Source: Flavobacterium limnophilum
Lineage (GTDB): Bacteria; Bacteroidota; Bacteroidia; Flavobacteriales; Flavobacteriaceae
DNA length: 64,000 bases
Direction: 5' to 3'
NCBI RefSeq assembly: GCF_027111315.2
Contig: NZ_CP114289.2
Span: forward strand, 1,612,001 to 1,676,000
The notes beneath the pieces were generated by a model. It saw only the letters and a program-made list of their open reading frames with translations, ran no database searches and was not told the DNA's origin. Below are positions 25,298 through 35,300 of this stretch, in pieces (position 1 is the stretch's first letter; every line of letters starts with the position of its first letter). Made by a program: the position numbers and the translations under genes.

Positions 25298-26608
25298 ATG
25301 AATACTAAAATATTAATCCGTAGTCTAATTTTATTCTTGTTTTGCATAGCACAAACCAATGCTCAAGAAGTTTTGACTATCGAAAACGCACTAAAAATAG
25401 CCTTGGAAAACAATTTTGAAATAAAAATAGCTTCCAATAATTTAACAATCAACAAAACCAATGTAGCCACTGGAAATGCCGGAATGTTACCCAAAGTTAC
25501 GGCAACCTTGGTCGATGCCAACAGCATTCAAAACAGTTCGCAAACCCGACAAGACGGAACGGTCAATTCATTGGACAATGCCAAAAATAACAGCTTGAAT
25601 TACGGTGTTGGACTAGATTGGACGGTTTTTGACGGTTTCAAAATGTTTGCCAAATTAGACCAATTAAAAGAATTGCAGAAACTCGGTGAAGCTCAATTAA
25701 AACGCACCATAATACTAAAAATTAGTGCCGTGAATGCGGTTTATTTTGATTTGGTGCAGCAACAGCAACAACTGGCAGCTTTGGACACGACCATCGTGAT
25801 TTCAACCCAACGTTTGACTTTGGCACAAAATCGTTTCAACATTGGTAAAGCTTCCAAGTTGGAAGTCTTGAATGCCCAAGTGGATTTAAACACGGACAAA
25901 GTGGCGCTTTTGAGACAAAAAGAATCCTATGCCAACCGAAAAATTGCCTTGAACCAAATCTTGGCGAGAGATTCCAAAGTTGATTTTAAAGTGGTGGACG
26001 AAGTCACCGTGGACGATAAATTAATCTTGGCCGAATTGATGGCTTTGGCCGAAAAACAAAATCCACAATTGGAATCCGAAATCATCAACAAAAGAGTTTC
26101 CGAACTGGATTTGAAACAAATCAAGGGCGAACGGTATCCAACGATTAACTTGACTTCGGGTTACAACTTTGCCGAAAGCCAGTCAAGTCTGGGTTTTACC
26201 TCGCAATCTTCTTCAAAAGGACTTAATTATGGATTCAGGGCTTCCTTGAATATTTTTGATGGATTCGCCCAAAACCGCAACGAAAAAATTGCCAAAATCC
26301 AAATTGAAAATTCCAAAATTGCCATCGAACAACAAAGTCTTTTATTAAATTCTGAATTGACTATTGCTTTTCAAACCTATTTGACCAATCTGGAATTGAT
26401 TGATTTGGAAGAAACTAACGAGGCTATCGCCAAACAAAACCTAAGTATTACGGTCGACAAATTCCGAATTGGGACCATAACCACAATTGAATTTAGGGCA
26501 GCTCAATTGAATTACATCAATGCCAAAGTGCGCTACAGCAATGCCCAATTTCAGGCCAAATTATCTGAAATTGCCTTACGAGAATTGGCAGGAAATATGA
26601 GTTTTTAA
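25298..26608 (+). CDS. TolC-like outer-membrane efflux channel
   Basis: 436 residues with a signal peptide (LILFLFCIAQTNAQ). Two repeats of the OEP family follow, each made of long helices (ENALKIALENNFEIKIASNNL; AAQLNYINAKVRYSNAQFQAK) plus beta-strand segments such as LNYGVGLDWTVFDGF and LNYGFRASLNIFDGFAQNRN that would cross the outer membrane. The DGF turns are typical for Bacteroidota members. It provides the exit duct for the RND pump just upstream. The long inverted repeat before it may attenuate or stabilise the transcript between pump and channel. Confidence 0.92.
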   Translation: MNTKILIRSLILFLFCIAQTNAQEVLTIENALKIALENNFEIKIASNNLTINKTNVATGNAGMLPKVTATLVDANSIQNSSQTRQDGTVNSLDNAKNNSLNYGVGLDWTVFDGFKMFAKLDQLKELQKLGEAQLKRTIILKISAVNAVYFDLVQQQQQLAALDTTIVISTQRLTLAQNRFNIGKASKLEVLNAQVDLNTDKVALLRQKESYANRKIALNQILARDSKVDFKVVDEVTVDDKLILAELMALAEKQNPQLESEIINKRVSELDLKQIKGERYPTINLTSGYNFAESQSSLGFTSQSSSKGLNYGFRASLNIFDGFAQNRNEKIAKIQIENSKIAIEQQSLLLNSELTIAFQTYLTNLELIDLEETNEAIAKQNLSITVDKFRIGTITTIEFRAAQLNYINAKVRYSNAQFQAKLSEIALRELAGNMSF

Positions 26609-26610
26609 CT

Positions 26611-26618
26611 TATTTTTG
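26611..26618 (+). promoter_or_regulatory. Putative -7 box for the bestrophin gene
   Basis: TATTTTTG matches TAnnTTTG and lies just after the upstream stop and 16 bases before the ATG at 26635, so the transcript leader would be very short. Confidence 0.4.
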
Positions 26619-26634
26619 TCCAAAAAAATTCACG

Positions 26635-27498
26635 ATGACTTCCTATAACCCAAAAGACTGGATTAGCTTTATTTTTAGCGCAAGTAAAGCAGATACGTTT
26701 CAAAAATTAATTCCAATGATGTTTATTATTGGAATCTACTCCGGAATTGTTGGTTATTTAGAAATGGAATATTGGGATTTACCCGATGACAGCCAAGTGA
26801 AAAATATCTCCGTGATGCACAGTTTGCTGGGTTTCGTGATTTCATTATTATTGGCTTACCGAACCAATACGGCCTACGATCGCTGGTGGGAAGGACGAAG
26901 AATGTGGGGAGGTTTGGTCAACAGCAGCCGAAATTTAGCCATTAAATTATCCGTGATTTTAAAAGACGAGAATGATCGGGCTTATTTCAGGAAAATGATT
27001 CCGGGTTATGCCTCAATTTTGCAGAAACATTTAACCGATAGCGATACGGCAAAACAATTGTTTGACGATGTCGATCTGGAAATCGACCATCACAAACACA
27101 GACCCAACCAAGTCGCCAAAATACTGTTTCAAAAAATAAGTGATTTGTATAATTCAAAAAAAATCACGGGCGACCAACTTATTATTCTGAACAACGAACT
27201 ACAATCCTTTACCGATATTTGTGGGGCTTGCGAGCGAATCAAAAACACGCCTATTCCCTACTCTTACAGCGCATTTATCAAGAAATTCATCTTTATTTAT
27301 GTGCTGACACTGCCTTTTGCCTATGTATTTATTTTGGGTTATTTCGTGATTCCGGTGGTGGTTTTCATCTTTTATGTATTGGCTAGTTTGGAATTAATCG
27401 CCGAAGAAATCGAAGACCCGTTTGGTATGGACGACAACGATTTGCCAACCAAAAAAATAGCAGAAAACATCAAAAAACACGTCGAGGAATTGATTTAA
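26635..27498 (+). CDS. Bestrophin-family anion channel
   Basis: 287 residues, the bacterial bestrophin (UPF0187) length. Four membrane segments are visible, two N-terminal (LIPMMFIIGIYSGIVGYL, SLLGFVISLLLAYRTNTAY) and two C-terminal (FIFIYVLTLPFAYVFILGYF, IPVVVFIFYVLASLELIAEEIE). The family signatures RTNTAYDRWWEGRRMWGGLVN (about 76-96) and ELIAEEIEDPFG (about 255-266) are present. Bacterial homologues form pentameric channels in the inner membrane. It is close behind the efflux operon but has its own promoter-like box, so a functional link to efflux is not implied. Confidence 0.92.
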   Translation: MTSYNPKDWISFIFSASKADTFQKLIPMMFIIGIYSGIVGYLEMEYWDLPDDSQVKNISVMHSLLGFVISLLLAYRTNTAYDRWWEGRRMWGGLVNSSRNLAIKLSVILKDENDRAYFRKMIPGYASILQKHLTDSDTAKQLFDDVDLEIDHHKHRPNQVAKILFQKISDLYNSKKITGDQLIILNNELQSFTDICGACERIKNTPIPYSYSAFIKKFIFIYVLTLPFAYVFILGYFVIPVVVFIFYVLASLELIAEEIEDPFGMDDNDLPTKKIAENIKKHVEELI

Positions 27499-27540
27499 AT
27501 ATACACGGCAAACACCAATTTATTCTTTAAAGTAAAACAG

Positions 27541-27644
27541 ACACAGATTGCACAAATTTGCACAGATTGCATAGTGAAGTTGTTTGTTTGAAAAATTAAA
27601 TACCCATTAATCATTGAATTTGTGTCAATTTGTGCAATCTGTGT
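27541..27644. repeat. Long imperfect inverted repeat (ACAAATT family)
   Basis: Left arm ACACAGATTGCACAAATTTG (from 27541) pairs with right arm CAATTTGTGCAATCTGTGT (to 27644) around a ~50-base loop. Related to 25192-25283. It lies between the bestrophin and mepB-like genes and could act as a transcript-end structure. Confidence 0.8.
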
Positions 27645-27705
27645 AAAATTTTGTTCGGCTCTAAATAAATTCTGTGTTGATTAATTTTTCAGAAAAGTTC
27701 AAATT

Positions 27706-28212
27706 ATGAAAAGCCTAAATTCCTTTCACGACGACTTGAAAACAGCAAAAGAATTGGTTTATGACCAATGTAATTTTGATTTCAAAAACCTAAAATGGAA
27801 TACTGAAAGCATCGAATATGGAGCTTGTTCTTTCGAACTTGACGGCAAAAAAATTCAACATCGTGCTTCCAAAATTACACCCACAAAAAACGGCCAGTTT
27901 GTGACAATTTGGAAAAGAAACCAAGATCGAGTTACAGAACCATTTGATATCAATGACGAAATAGATTTCATCATCATTACTGCAAGAAGTGGCGAAAACC
28001 TTGGACAATTTATTTTTACGAAAGGTATTTTGGCTAACAAAGGCATTATAACACAAAACGGGAAAACGGGGTATTCGGGTTTATCCGCCTTGGGACAAGC
28101 CAGGGAGCAAACAAGCCGAGAAAACCCAAAACTGGCAACTAGACTATTTCTTGACCATCAAGACGGACGATTCAACCGATATTGGTTTAGCCAAGAAATT
28201 ATTGGAAGCTAA
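27706..28212 (+). CDS. MepB-like protein
   Basis: 168 residues. The sequence follows the MepB pattern throughout: SIEYGACSFELDGKKIQHRASKITPTKNGQFVTIWKR, EPFDINDEIDFIIITAR, GQFIFTKGILANKGII and LDHQDGRFNRYW. MepB was named from the staphylococcal mepRAB cluster, where its function is unknown. Here no MepA-type multidrug pump or MepR regulator is adjacent, although an RND system lies upstream. It probably has its own transcript, bounded by the long inverted repeat before it and the pheT promoter after it. Confidence 0.82.
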   Translation: MKSLNSFHDDLKTAKELVYDQCNFDFKNLKWNTESIEYGACSFELDGKKIQHRASKITPTKNGQFVTIWKRNQDRVTEPFDINDEIDFIIITARSGENLGQFIFTKGILANKGIITQNGKTGYSGLSALGQAREQTSRENPKLATRLFLDHQDGRFNRYWFSQEIIGS

Positions 28213-28264
28213 CAATGAACAATCCAGCATGTAGAGGTGAATTCTATTCAAAAAACCAAATAAA

Positions 28265-28298
28265 TTGTTTCGTCTCCAAACTGCAATCCTTATATTTG
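28265..28298 (+). promoter_or_regulatory. Promoter of pheT
   Basis: TTG at 28265-28267 and TATATTTG at 28291-28298 (spacing 23) match the Bacteroidota promoter form. The ATG follows at 28320, so the leader is short and no T-box or attenuator is visible. Confidence 0.55.
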
Positions 28299-28319
28299 CA
28301 ATCTTATTAAAATTCTCAA

Positions 28320-30740
28320 ATGAAAATATCATACAACTGGTTAAAACAATTCATAAAAATAGACTGGAAATCCGATGAAACTGCGGCATTATTGACGGAT
28401 TTGGGTCTGGAAGTAGAAGTAGTCGAAAAATATCAATCGGTAAAAGGAGGACTCGAAGGCATTGTTGTAGGCCACGTCCTTACTTGTGTTCCGCATCCTG
28501 ATGCCGATAGATTAAAAGTAACCACCGTTGACTTAGGCGATGGTGTTCCTGTTCAAATTGTTTGTGGTGCTGCCAATGTCGCCGCAGGTCAAAAAGTGCC
28601 TGTTGCCACTATTGGAACCACATTATACGACAAGGAAGGTGTTGCCTTTCAAATTAAAAAAGGAAAAATCCGCGGACAAGAAAGCCACGGAATGATTTGC
28701 GCCGAAGACGAATTGGGTCTTGGCGAAAGTCACGACGGAATTATGGTTTTAGATGATGCAATTATTGCTGGAACAACTGCCGCCACTGTTTTCAAAATTG
28801 AAAATGACGAAGTTTTCGAAATTGGACTCACCCCAAATCGTGCCGATGCGATGAGCCATTTTGGAACCGCCCGAGATTTAAGAGCCGGATTGTTGCAAAC
28901 GGGTGTAAAAGTGGAACTGATTTCGCCTTCCGTGAGTAATTTTAGAGTCGACAAAAGAACATTAAAAATTGATGTCAGTGTCGAAAAACCACTTCTAGCT
29001 CCTAGATATTGCGGTGTCACCATTTCTGGAATAACCGTAAAACCTTCTCCAGAATGGCTACAAAACCGATTGAAATCCATTGGATTAAATCCAAAAAACA
29101 ATATCGTGGATGTCACCAATTACGTTTTGCACGAATTGGGTCAACCACTTCACGCCTTTGACGCATCCAAAATAAACGGTAAAATAATCGTAAAAACACT
29201 TCCTTCGGGAACCAAATTTACCACGCTTGACGATGTGGAAAGAAGTTTGCACGAAGAAGATTTGATGATTTGTGACGAAAAAGGACCTTTGTGTATTGCG
29301 GGAGTTTTTGGCGGAAAAAATTCGGGAGTTTCTGAAACGACCACTTCCATTTTCTTGGAAAGTGCCTATTTCAATCCCGTGAGCATTCGAAAAAGTGCCA
29401 AAAGACACCAATTAAATACCGATGCTTCCTTCCGATTTGAAAGAGGAATCGATCCAACCATCACCGAATATGCTTTGAAACGTGCCGCCTTGTTGATTCA
29501 AGAAGTAGCCGGCGGTGAAATCACCTCCGATATCGTGGATATTTATCCAAAGAAAATCGAAGACTTTCCGGTAGTATTAAATTTCGACAATGTTAAGAGA
29601 ATTATTGGTCAAGAATTGCCAAAAGAAATCATCAAAAATATCTTGGCATCTTTGGAAATCAAGATAAACAGCGTTTCTGACGCCGGATTGGGATTGACAA
29701 TTCCTGCTTATCGCGTGGATGTGCAAAGAGAAATTGACGTTATCGAGGAAATTCTTCGAGTGTACGGTTACAACAACATCAAATTTTCGGACAAATTGAA
29801 TGCCACGGTTTCCAATTCCCCAAGAACCGAAGATTATAAAGTGCAAAACGTCATTGCCAACCAATTGAATTCACAAGGATTCCACGAAATGATGGCCAAT
29901 TCATTGACCACTTCTTCTTATGTTCAATTGTCGGAAATGTTGAAAGAGGAACACAATGTGATGATGCTGAACCCATTGAGCAACGATTTGGCTGCAATGC
30001 GTCAATCATTGTTGTTCTCAGGATTGGAAGCAATTTCGTATAACATCAACCGTAGAAATGCAGATTTGAAATTGTTCGAATTTGGAAAAACCTACCATAA
30101 ATTACTGTCCGGTTATGAAGAACGTAAACATTTAACGATGTTTATCACCGGAAACCGAAATCAAGAAAGTTGGACTAACGCCCAAAAACCAACCGATTTC
30201 TTTTTATTCAAAGGCTATGTCAATGCTGTTTTGGAACGATTAGGAATTCAAAAAACACAAAATATACCTGTAACTTCCGATGTGTTTTCAGAAGGAATTG
30301 CCATCGGATTTGGAAATGACACTCTTGTAGAATTTGGTGTAGTAAAAAAATCTATTTTAAAACATTTTGACATCAAGCAGGAAGTATTGTTTGCCGATTT
30401 TAATTGGGCTTTGGTTTTAAAACTGCTTTCCAACAAAATCAAGTACGTCGAAATCCCAAAATATCCTGAAGTTCGCAGAGATTTGTCTTTGTTGTTGGAC
30501 GACAGCGTTTCTTTCGACGCCATCTATAAATTAGCGCGACAAACAGAGAAATCATTGTTGAAAGACATCAGTTTATTCGATGTGTACCAAGGAAAAAACC
30601 TTCCCGAAGGCAAGAAATCCTATGCGGTAAGCTTCACCATCCAAGACAATACCAAAACCTTGACCGATGTTCAAATCGACAAAATTATGGGCAAATTGCA
30701 AAAAAGCTTGGAAACCGAATTGGGAGCCAGTTTGAGGTAA
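28320..30740 (+). CDS. pheT: Phenylalanine-tRNA ligase beta subunit
   Basis: 806 residues, full length. The N-terminal part has the EMAP/tRNA-binding B2 domain (about 40-155, VGHVLTCVPHPDADRLKVTTVDLG). B3/B4 editing sequence follows (NIVDVTNYVLHELGQPLHAFDA), then B5 and the catalytic-like core, and a C-terminal FDX-ACB anticodon domain (YPEVRRDLSLLLDDSVSF ... GLGASLR-type end). It pairs with PheS to charge tRNA-Phe. pheS is not in this window, so the two subunits are unlinked here, as is usual in Bacteroidota. The gene ends in a strong terminator. Confidence 0.96.
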   Translation: MKISYNWLKQFIKIDWKSDETAALLTDLGLEVEVVEKYQSVKGGLEGIVVGHVLTCVPHPDADRLKVTTVDLGDGVPVQIVCGAANVAAGQKVPVATIGTTLYDKEGVAFQIKKGKIRGQESHGMICAEDELGLGESHDGIMVLDDAIIAGTTAATVFKIENDEVFEIGLTPNRADAMSHFGTARDLRAGLLQTGVKVELISPSVSNFRVDKRTLKIDVSVEKPLLAPRYCGVTISGITVKPSPEWLQNRLKSIGLNPKNNIVDVTNYVLHELGQPLHAFDASKINGKIIVKTLPSGTKFTTLDDVERSLHEEDLMICDEKGPLCIAGVFGGKNSGVSETTTSIFLESAYFNPVSIRKSAKRHQLNTDASFRFERGIDPTITEYALKRAALLIQEVAGGEITSDIVDIYPKKIEDFPVVLNFDNVKRIIGQELPKEIIKNILASLEIKINSVSDAGLGLTIPAYRVDVQREIDVIEEILRVYGYNNIKFSDKLNATVSNSPRTEDYKVQNVIANQLNSQGFHEMMANSLTTSSYVQLSEMLKEEHNVMMLNPLSNDLAAMRQSLLFSGLEAISYNINRRNADLKLFEFGKTYHKLLSGYEERKHLTMFITGNRNQESWTNAQKPTDFFLFKGYVNAVLERLGIQKTQNIPVTSDVFSEGIAIGFGNDTLVEFGVVKKSILKHFDIKQEVLFADFNWALVLKLLSNKIKYVEIPKYPEVRRDLSLLLDDSVSFDAIYKLARQTEKSLLKDISLFDVYQGKNLPEGKKSYAVSFTIQDNTKTLTDVQIDKIMGKLQKSLETELGASLR

Positions 30741-30789
30741 TTTTGAATCCTATAAGATACATTTAAGGTCATTTAAGAAAATAAATTAA

Positions 30790-30833
30790 AGCAAAATGCC
30801 AATCCTGATTTTAGGATTGGCATTTTGCTTTTT
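30790..30833 (+). terminator. Intrinsic terminator after pheT
   Basis: AGCAAAATGCCAATCCT pairs with AGGATTGGCATTTTGCT over a short GATTTT loop and is followed by TTTT. Confidence 0.92.
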
Positions 30834-30992
30834 AAAAATATAGCGTCTTTTTTTTGACTAATTAGGAATTGAATTCCTAATTTAGTATGAAAAAAATTTT
30901 CTTCATTAATCTTTAATCCAATATAAAATTTTTACTACATTTATATAAGTCAGAATTACAAATTACTCGTTCATTCATTAAACCTTAAAAAT

Positions 30993-31520
30993 ATGGAAAT
31001 TAATAAAAAAGTAAGGAGTAAAAAATTAGGTACAAAAGTAGATTTAACCGCAATGGTTAGTGTGTCTTTTCTATTGATTATTTTTTTTATGGTAACAAAG
31101 GAATTATCTAAACCACAAGCAATGTCATTAGGATTACCTGATAATCGTATTAGTTGCGGTTCATTTGGTTGCGGTACTGGTACTGAAACTCGCACTATAA
31201 CTATTTTACTTGATAAAGATGATAAAATGATTGTTTACAGTGGTCTTTTAGCATATCCTTTAGAAAGTCCCAAAGAAGTAGTTTATGGTAAAGATGGAAT
31301 TCGCAAAGAATTATTCAACAAAAACAAGGCTGTTCAGGAATATTCTGCAAAATATGGAAGAACTTATAGAGGGCCAATTGTAATTATAAAACCAAGCAAA
31401 AAATGCAACTACAAAAACTTGGTTGATATTCTTGATGAAATGGCAATTGCAAACATACAAACTTATGCAATTGTTAATAATTATACACCTGAAGAAAGAA
31501 AATTATTAGCTGTAAAATAA
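30993..31520 (+). CDS. Orphan ExbD/TolR-like protein lacking the membrane aspartate
   Basis: 175 residues. The N-terminus KVDLTAMVSVSFLLIIFFMVTKELSKPQAM is the single membrane helix of the ExbD/TolR family; the C-terminal part is the periplasmic domain (TITILLDKDDKMIVYSG, GPIVIIKPSKKCNYKNLVDILDEM). In functional ExbD the helix has Asp (TPMVD), needed for proton flow. Here the equivalent position is Ser23, and the usual Pro is Ala20. No ExbB or TonB gene is adjacent. It may be a non-energising relative or may assemble with ExbB/ExbD encoded elsewhere. Confidence 0.8.
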   Translation: MEINKKVRSKKLGTKVDLTAMVSVSFLLIIFFMVTKELSKPQAMSLGLPDNRISCGSFGCGTGTETRTITILLDKDDKMIVYSGLLAYPLESPKEVVYGKDGIRKELFNKNKAVQEYSAKYGRTYRGPIVIIKPSKKCNYKNLVDILDEMAIANIQTYAIVNNYTPEERKLLAVK

Positions 31521-31640
31521 CCTTCCATAACTATTTAGGATGATAATACTGACAAGATCGCAAATACTTTATGATATTTCTTCAAAAAATATAAAGATTT
31601 CTTCATTCCACTAACTTGCGCTCGCAGTAACTTATCTCAT

Positions 31641-31668
31641 AAAAAAAGTCCCAATTGCTCGGGACTTA
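31641..31668. terminator. Bidirectional intrinsic terminator
   Basis: AAGTCCC pairs with GGGACTT around AATTGCTC, with an A-run on the left; it lies between the convergent exbD-like gene and the toxin gene. Confidence 0.75.
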
Positions 31669-31673
31669 ATATA

Positions 31674-31973
31674 TTATCTACTATACCATAGTTCTGAATT
31701 TCTTGATGTATGATACACACCTTTAACCACAATACGATTTGAATTTTCTTGTATTTCAAAATGAATTCCAAAAGGAAAACGCTTTGTAAACGCAATTCTG
31801 GTATTTTTATATTTAATCTCAAAAAGTAATGGATTTTTCAAAATAGCCTTAAACTCCTTTTTTACGGCAATTACAAACTCTTTCCCAAGTCCTTTTACCC
31901 TTGAATTATAGAAATCATTTGTCTCCTTGATATCCTCAAAAACCAAAGGCAGATATACAATCTCGTATTTCAT
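31674..31973 (-). CDS. RelE/ParE-family toxin
   Basis: 99 residues, typical toxin length. The sequence has the ParE/RelE fold pattern: YEIVYLPLVFEDIKETNDFYNSR at the N-terminus, an alpha-hairpin (KEFVIAVKKEFKAILKNP), then strands with basic residues (IRIAFTKRFPFGIHFEI, NRIVVKGVYHTSRN). In this superfamily ParE toxins poison gyrase and RelE toxins cleave mRNA; the final HTSRN-x-ELW motif fits the ParE/plasmid-stabilisation group. It starts within the antitoxin stop codon (ATTA overlap at 31973), so translation is coupled to the antitoxin. Confidence 0.88.
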   Translation of the reverse strand: MKYEIVYLPLVFEDIKETNDFYNSRVKGLGKEFVIAVKKEFKAILKNPLLFEIKYKNTRIAFTKRFPFGIHFEIQENSNRIVVKGVYHTSRNSELWYSR

Positions 31974-32203
31974 TACAAAACATCCAATTTCTTCATAAAA
32001 TCCTCATTCAAAATAGCGATTTCAGGATTTTGCAAATACTCATTGTAACGGCGTTCTGATTCCTCTTGCTGCCATTGCGGAATGTCATCTTCTGGACTGG
32101 AAGGCAGAATAATTACTTCTACTCTTTTTGCTGTAAAATCTTTTGGAAGCACTACACTAAACGTATGATTTTCAACATCAATAATTTGTTTTATAGCTTT
32201 CAT
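31973..32203 (-). CDS. Antitoxin partner of the RelE/ParE toxin
   Basis: 76 residues. The N-terminal part (KQIIDVENHTFSVVLPKDFTAKRVEVIILPS) looks like a small beta-rich DNA-binding domain and the C-terminal part is acidic and helical (QQEESERRYNEYLQNPEIAILNEDF), as expected for the toxin-neutralising tail. I could not place it in a named antitoxin class. It precedes the toxin with a 1-base overlap, the standard type II layout, and would normally autorepress its own promoter. Confidence 0.8.
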   Translation of the reverse strand: MKAIKQIIDVENHTFSVVLPKDFTAKRVEVIILPSSPEDDIPQWQQEESERRYNEYLQNPEIAILNEDFMKKLDVL

Positions 32204-32219
32204 TGCATTTGATTTTCAA

Positions 32220-32227
32220 CAAAATTA
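32220..32227 (-). promoter_or_regulatory. -7 box of the toxin-antitoxin operon
   Basis: Reads TAATTTTG on the minus strand, matching TAnnTTTG, 17 bases before the antitoxin ATG. Confidence 0.45.
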
Positions 32228-32255
32228 CAAAAAAAAAGCTTTGTTGATACCATAA

Positions 32256-32284
32256 AAAAATCCCCACATTGCTGTGAGGATTTC
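32256..32284 (-). terminator. Intrinsic terminator after the leucine-rich-repeat gene
   Basis: AAATCCCCACA pairs with TGTGAGGATTT around TTGC, with an A-run to the left that becomes a T-run on the minus strand. It lies 50 bases after the LRR gene stop. Confidence 0.85.
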
Positions 32285-32333
32285 TATATTCAAAAAAATC
32301 TAAGAATTATTTTTTCTCTGATTTTTTAAAAAC

Positions 32334-35300
32334 TTATTCTTTAATGAACTTAACATTCGAACTCCCTTTGTCTGAATTAATTTTAACAAAATAATTTCCT
32401 GTTCTTAAACTAGAAACATCAATTTTAGAAACCTTCTCGGCATTGGGAATTACCAAAACCAACTGTCCTAAAGTGTTGTAAATACTAATAGATTTCACTT
32501 CGATAGCTTCTTTTGCAGTTATATTCAAAACTTCTTTTGCAGGATTTGGATATAAAGTGAAGTAATTGGAAAACTCAAAATCTTTGGTTGCCAAGGTTTT
32601 AAAAGTGGAACTGGCTGGTTTTGTTACAACAGGAAAATTGTAGTCAAAATAAATACTGGCATCATTGGTAAAGGTATCACCCACTTTAAGCGTAGGCAAA
32701 GTTTTAATTTTGAAAGCAATATAACCATCATTAGTCGCATCATCAAAAGGAAGATTGATATTTTCGAAAATGAATTCTACTTTATTACCATTTGAAATAT
32801 TGGTTACAAAAGAATGGCTCGAACTTGTTGGAATTAAAGTCGAAATATCAAATTTGGACAAATCAATCATATCTTTAACTACAATATTTTGGGCAGCATA
32901 AGTTCCGTTATTTTCAAAACGAATCATGTAATGTACATACTCGCCTATCAAGTTTGGAGTAATACTACTTCCCTCCAAACAAGTTTTATCATTAGGATCA
33001 TAAGATCCAACAACTGTTTGATTTAATGCAAATGTATTGTCTAATGGGGTTTCGTCTGCAGCGGTAGAAGTTATACCTGCTGTATAAGCCAAAACATCTC
33101 CATTGTTTACTGCTGGTGTTGCAGTTGGTGCGTTTACTTTAATCGTAAAAGTTATTTCTTTACTTTCAAATGGTTTAAGATTTGTAAAATTCCAGGATAG
33201 ATTATTTACTTTTTGAGTAGTTACAACTGGATTTGCCATGACTATATCTAAAACAGCATCATCAAAAGTTAGATTTACTGCTCCTGATTGCGTAATGTTT
33301 CCTTTATTTTTATAAACTATTTTATAAGAAGCGTCAAAACCAGGTCTTGCAGCATCTACAGGCAATATGTTTATTTCTAAATCTCTATGAATACCATTTG
33401 GAGATATGCAAAAATTTTGATTACGTGGACTTTCTTCTAATGGAAAAGTTACATCTATAGAGGATGGAGAAATATTAAAATAGCTTGGATTTTCAAGTTT
33501 TGGAGTGATTGAATAAGTACCTGCTCCAAGAGTAATAGCATAATTAGCACTAGCGTCAGAAATGATTTCTCCTTTATTAACTCCGTTTACGATATTAAAT
33601 TTAAGATTTGGCATGGCTATATCTAAAGGATCACAACCATTTGCATCAGAATCAACAGTGCTTTTACCTTCAATGGAGTAGTAAGTTCCGCCAGGAGTAA
33701 ATGTGCAATAGGAATTTACGTTAATACTAAAACTCTTCCTTGGAAGCTTTACAACCTTTTCAATTTCAGACTCATCAGTGCATATATAAGCTAGATCATA
33801 ATTATAATCAAAACTCAGATTTTTGATCCCTTTTCCGTTTTTTATTAATAAATAATTTAAAGAATTGGAATCACAATTTAAATCTGTCAAAAACTGTAAA
33901 TTACTCGCATCTAAACTTGTAAGTTTATTTCTTTGGCAACTCAAACTTTGTAAATTTTTCATTTCCAAAATAGCTAAATCGTAAAATCCATTGTAGTCAC
34001 AATTAAAAACTTTCAAGTTAGTGAGCAGATCAAAATCCAGATTATCTAATGCATTGTGGTCACAATATAAATATTCTAATTTTGACAAACTATTCAATTT
34101 TAATTCTCCAACACTCCTATAACCACAATCTAAATAAGTAAGATTTGGATACTCTTCTAAATCTAAAATTAAAAAAGTTCCGCATTTAAAAGATTGACCA
34201 ACACCTCTACAATCTAAATGCACTAAATCTTTGAGTCCATTAAATTTTAAATCTTGTATTTGATCTCCCTGACAATCCAAGTACGTAAGATTTTTGGAAC
34301 CAGTCACATCCAATATATCAAGTTCATTCCACCTACAACTTAATTTTTGAAGTTGAACCAATCCAGATAAATTCAAATCAGTAATTTTATTATAAGAACA
34401 ATCTACTTCTTCCAAAAAGCTCAACCCGCTTAAATCTAGCTTTGTAATGTAGTTATAGTGACTCCATAAACGAACAAGATTTTTGAAGCTTTTTATCCCT
34501 TCTAAAGATTGAATTTTATCATCAATTAAATTTAATTTATATACCATTAAAGCTTCACTAACTTCGATTTCATCATTTCTATTTATATCAATTTCAATAA
34601 AATTTCCATCCTTGTCTTCTGCCACAATATAATCGTTGTCATCGCCAGATAAACTTGGATTAGCTTTTAATAGTTTGGATTTAAAAACAGGATCTGCTAT
34701 GGTAACTATGTCATTAGGGGCACAATCTGTGTAAATAGTACTTTTGGAATTTCCATATAAAGTAGTAAGGGTTGAAATTTGTGATACTTGAGAGGCATCA
34801 GTACAAATGTAGGTCAAGTTAGGATTGCCACTAAAATCTAAAGTAGTTTCATTTATGCCATTCTTTAAGTATAAGCTTATCAACAAATTATTGTTACACT
34901 TTAATTTTTGCAACTTGTTTAAAGTTGATAAATCTAAAGTCAATAATGAATTTGAACCACATTCCAAATTTGTAAGATTTGCATTTGCTATTAAATCTAA
35001 GGTGTCAAACTGATTAAAGTTTAACTCTAAAGTATTGATATCCTTGAGGGTATCAAAATTAATCTGTTGCAAAAAATTATTATTACATTTTAATACTTGC
35101 AAGTTATTAACCTCATTGAACATCAAAACCACTAACTTATTAAAGCTTAACTCTATAGATTTTAACTTAGTAAGTCCAGGAATTTCTAAATCAGAAATTT
35201 CATTGTTATTCCCTTTAATATTTTCGAGATTATTTACGTCCATTAGTGTAATTTCTTCTATTTTATTAAAGCTAAAATCTAAATCAATTAGATTATTGAG

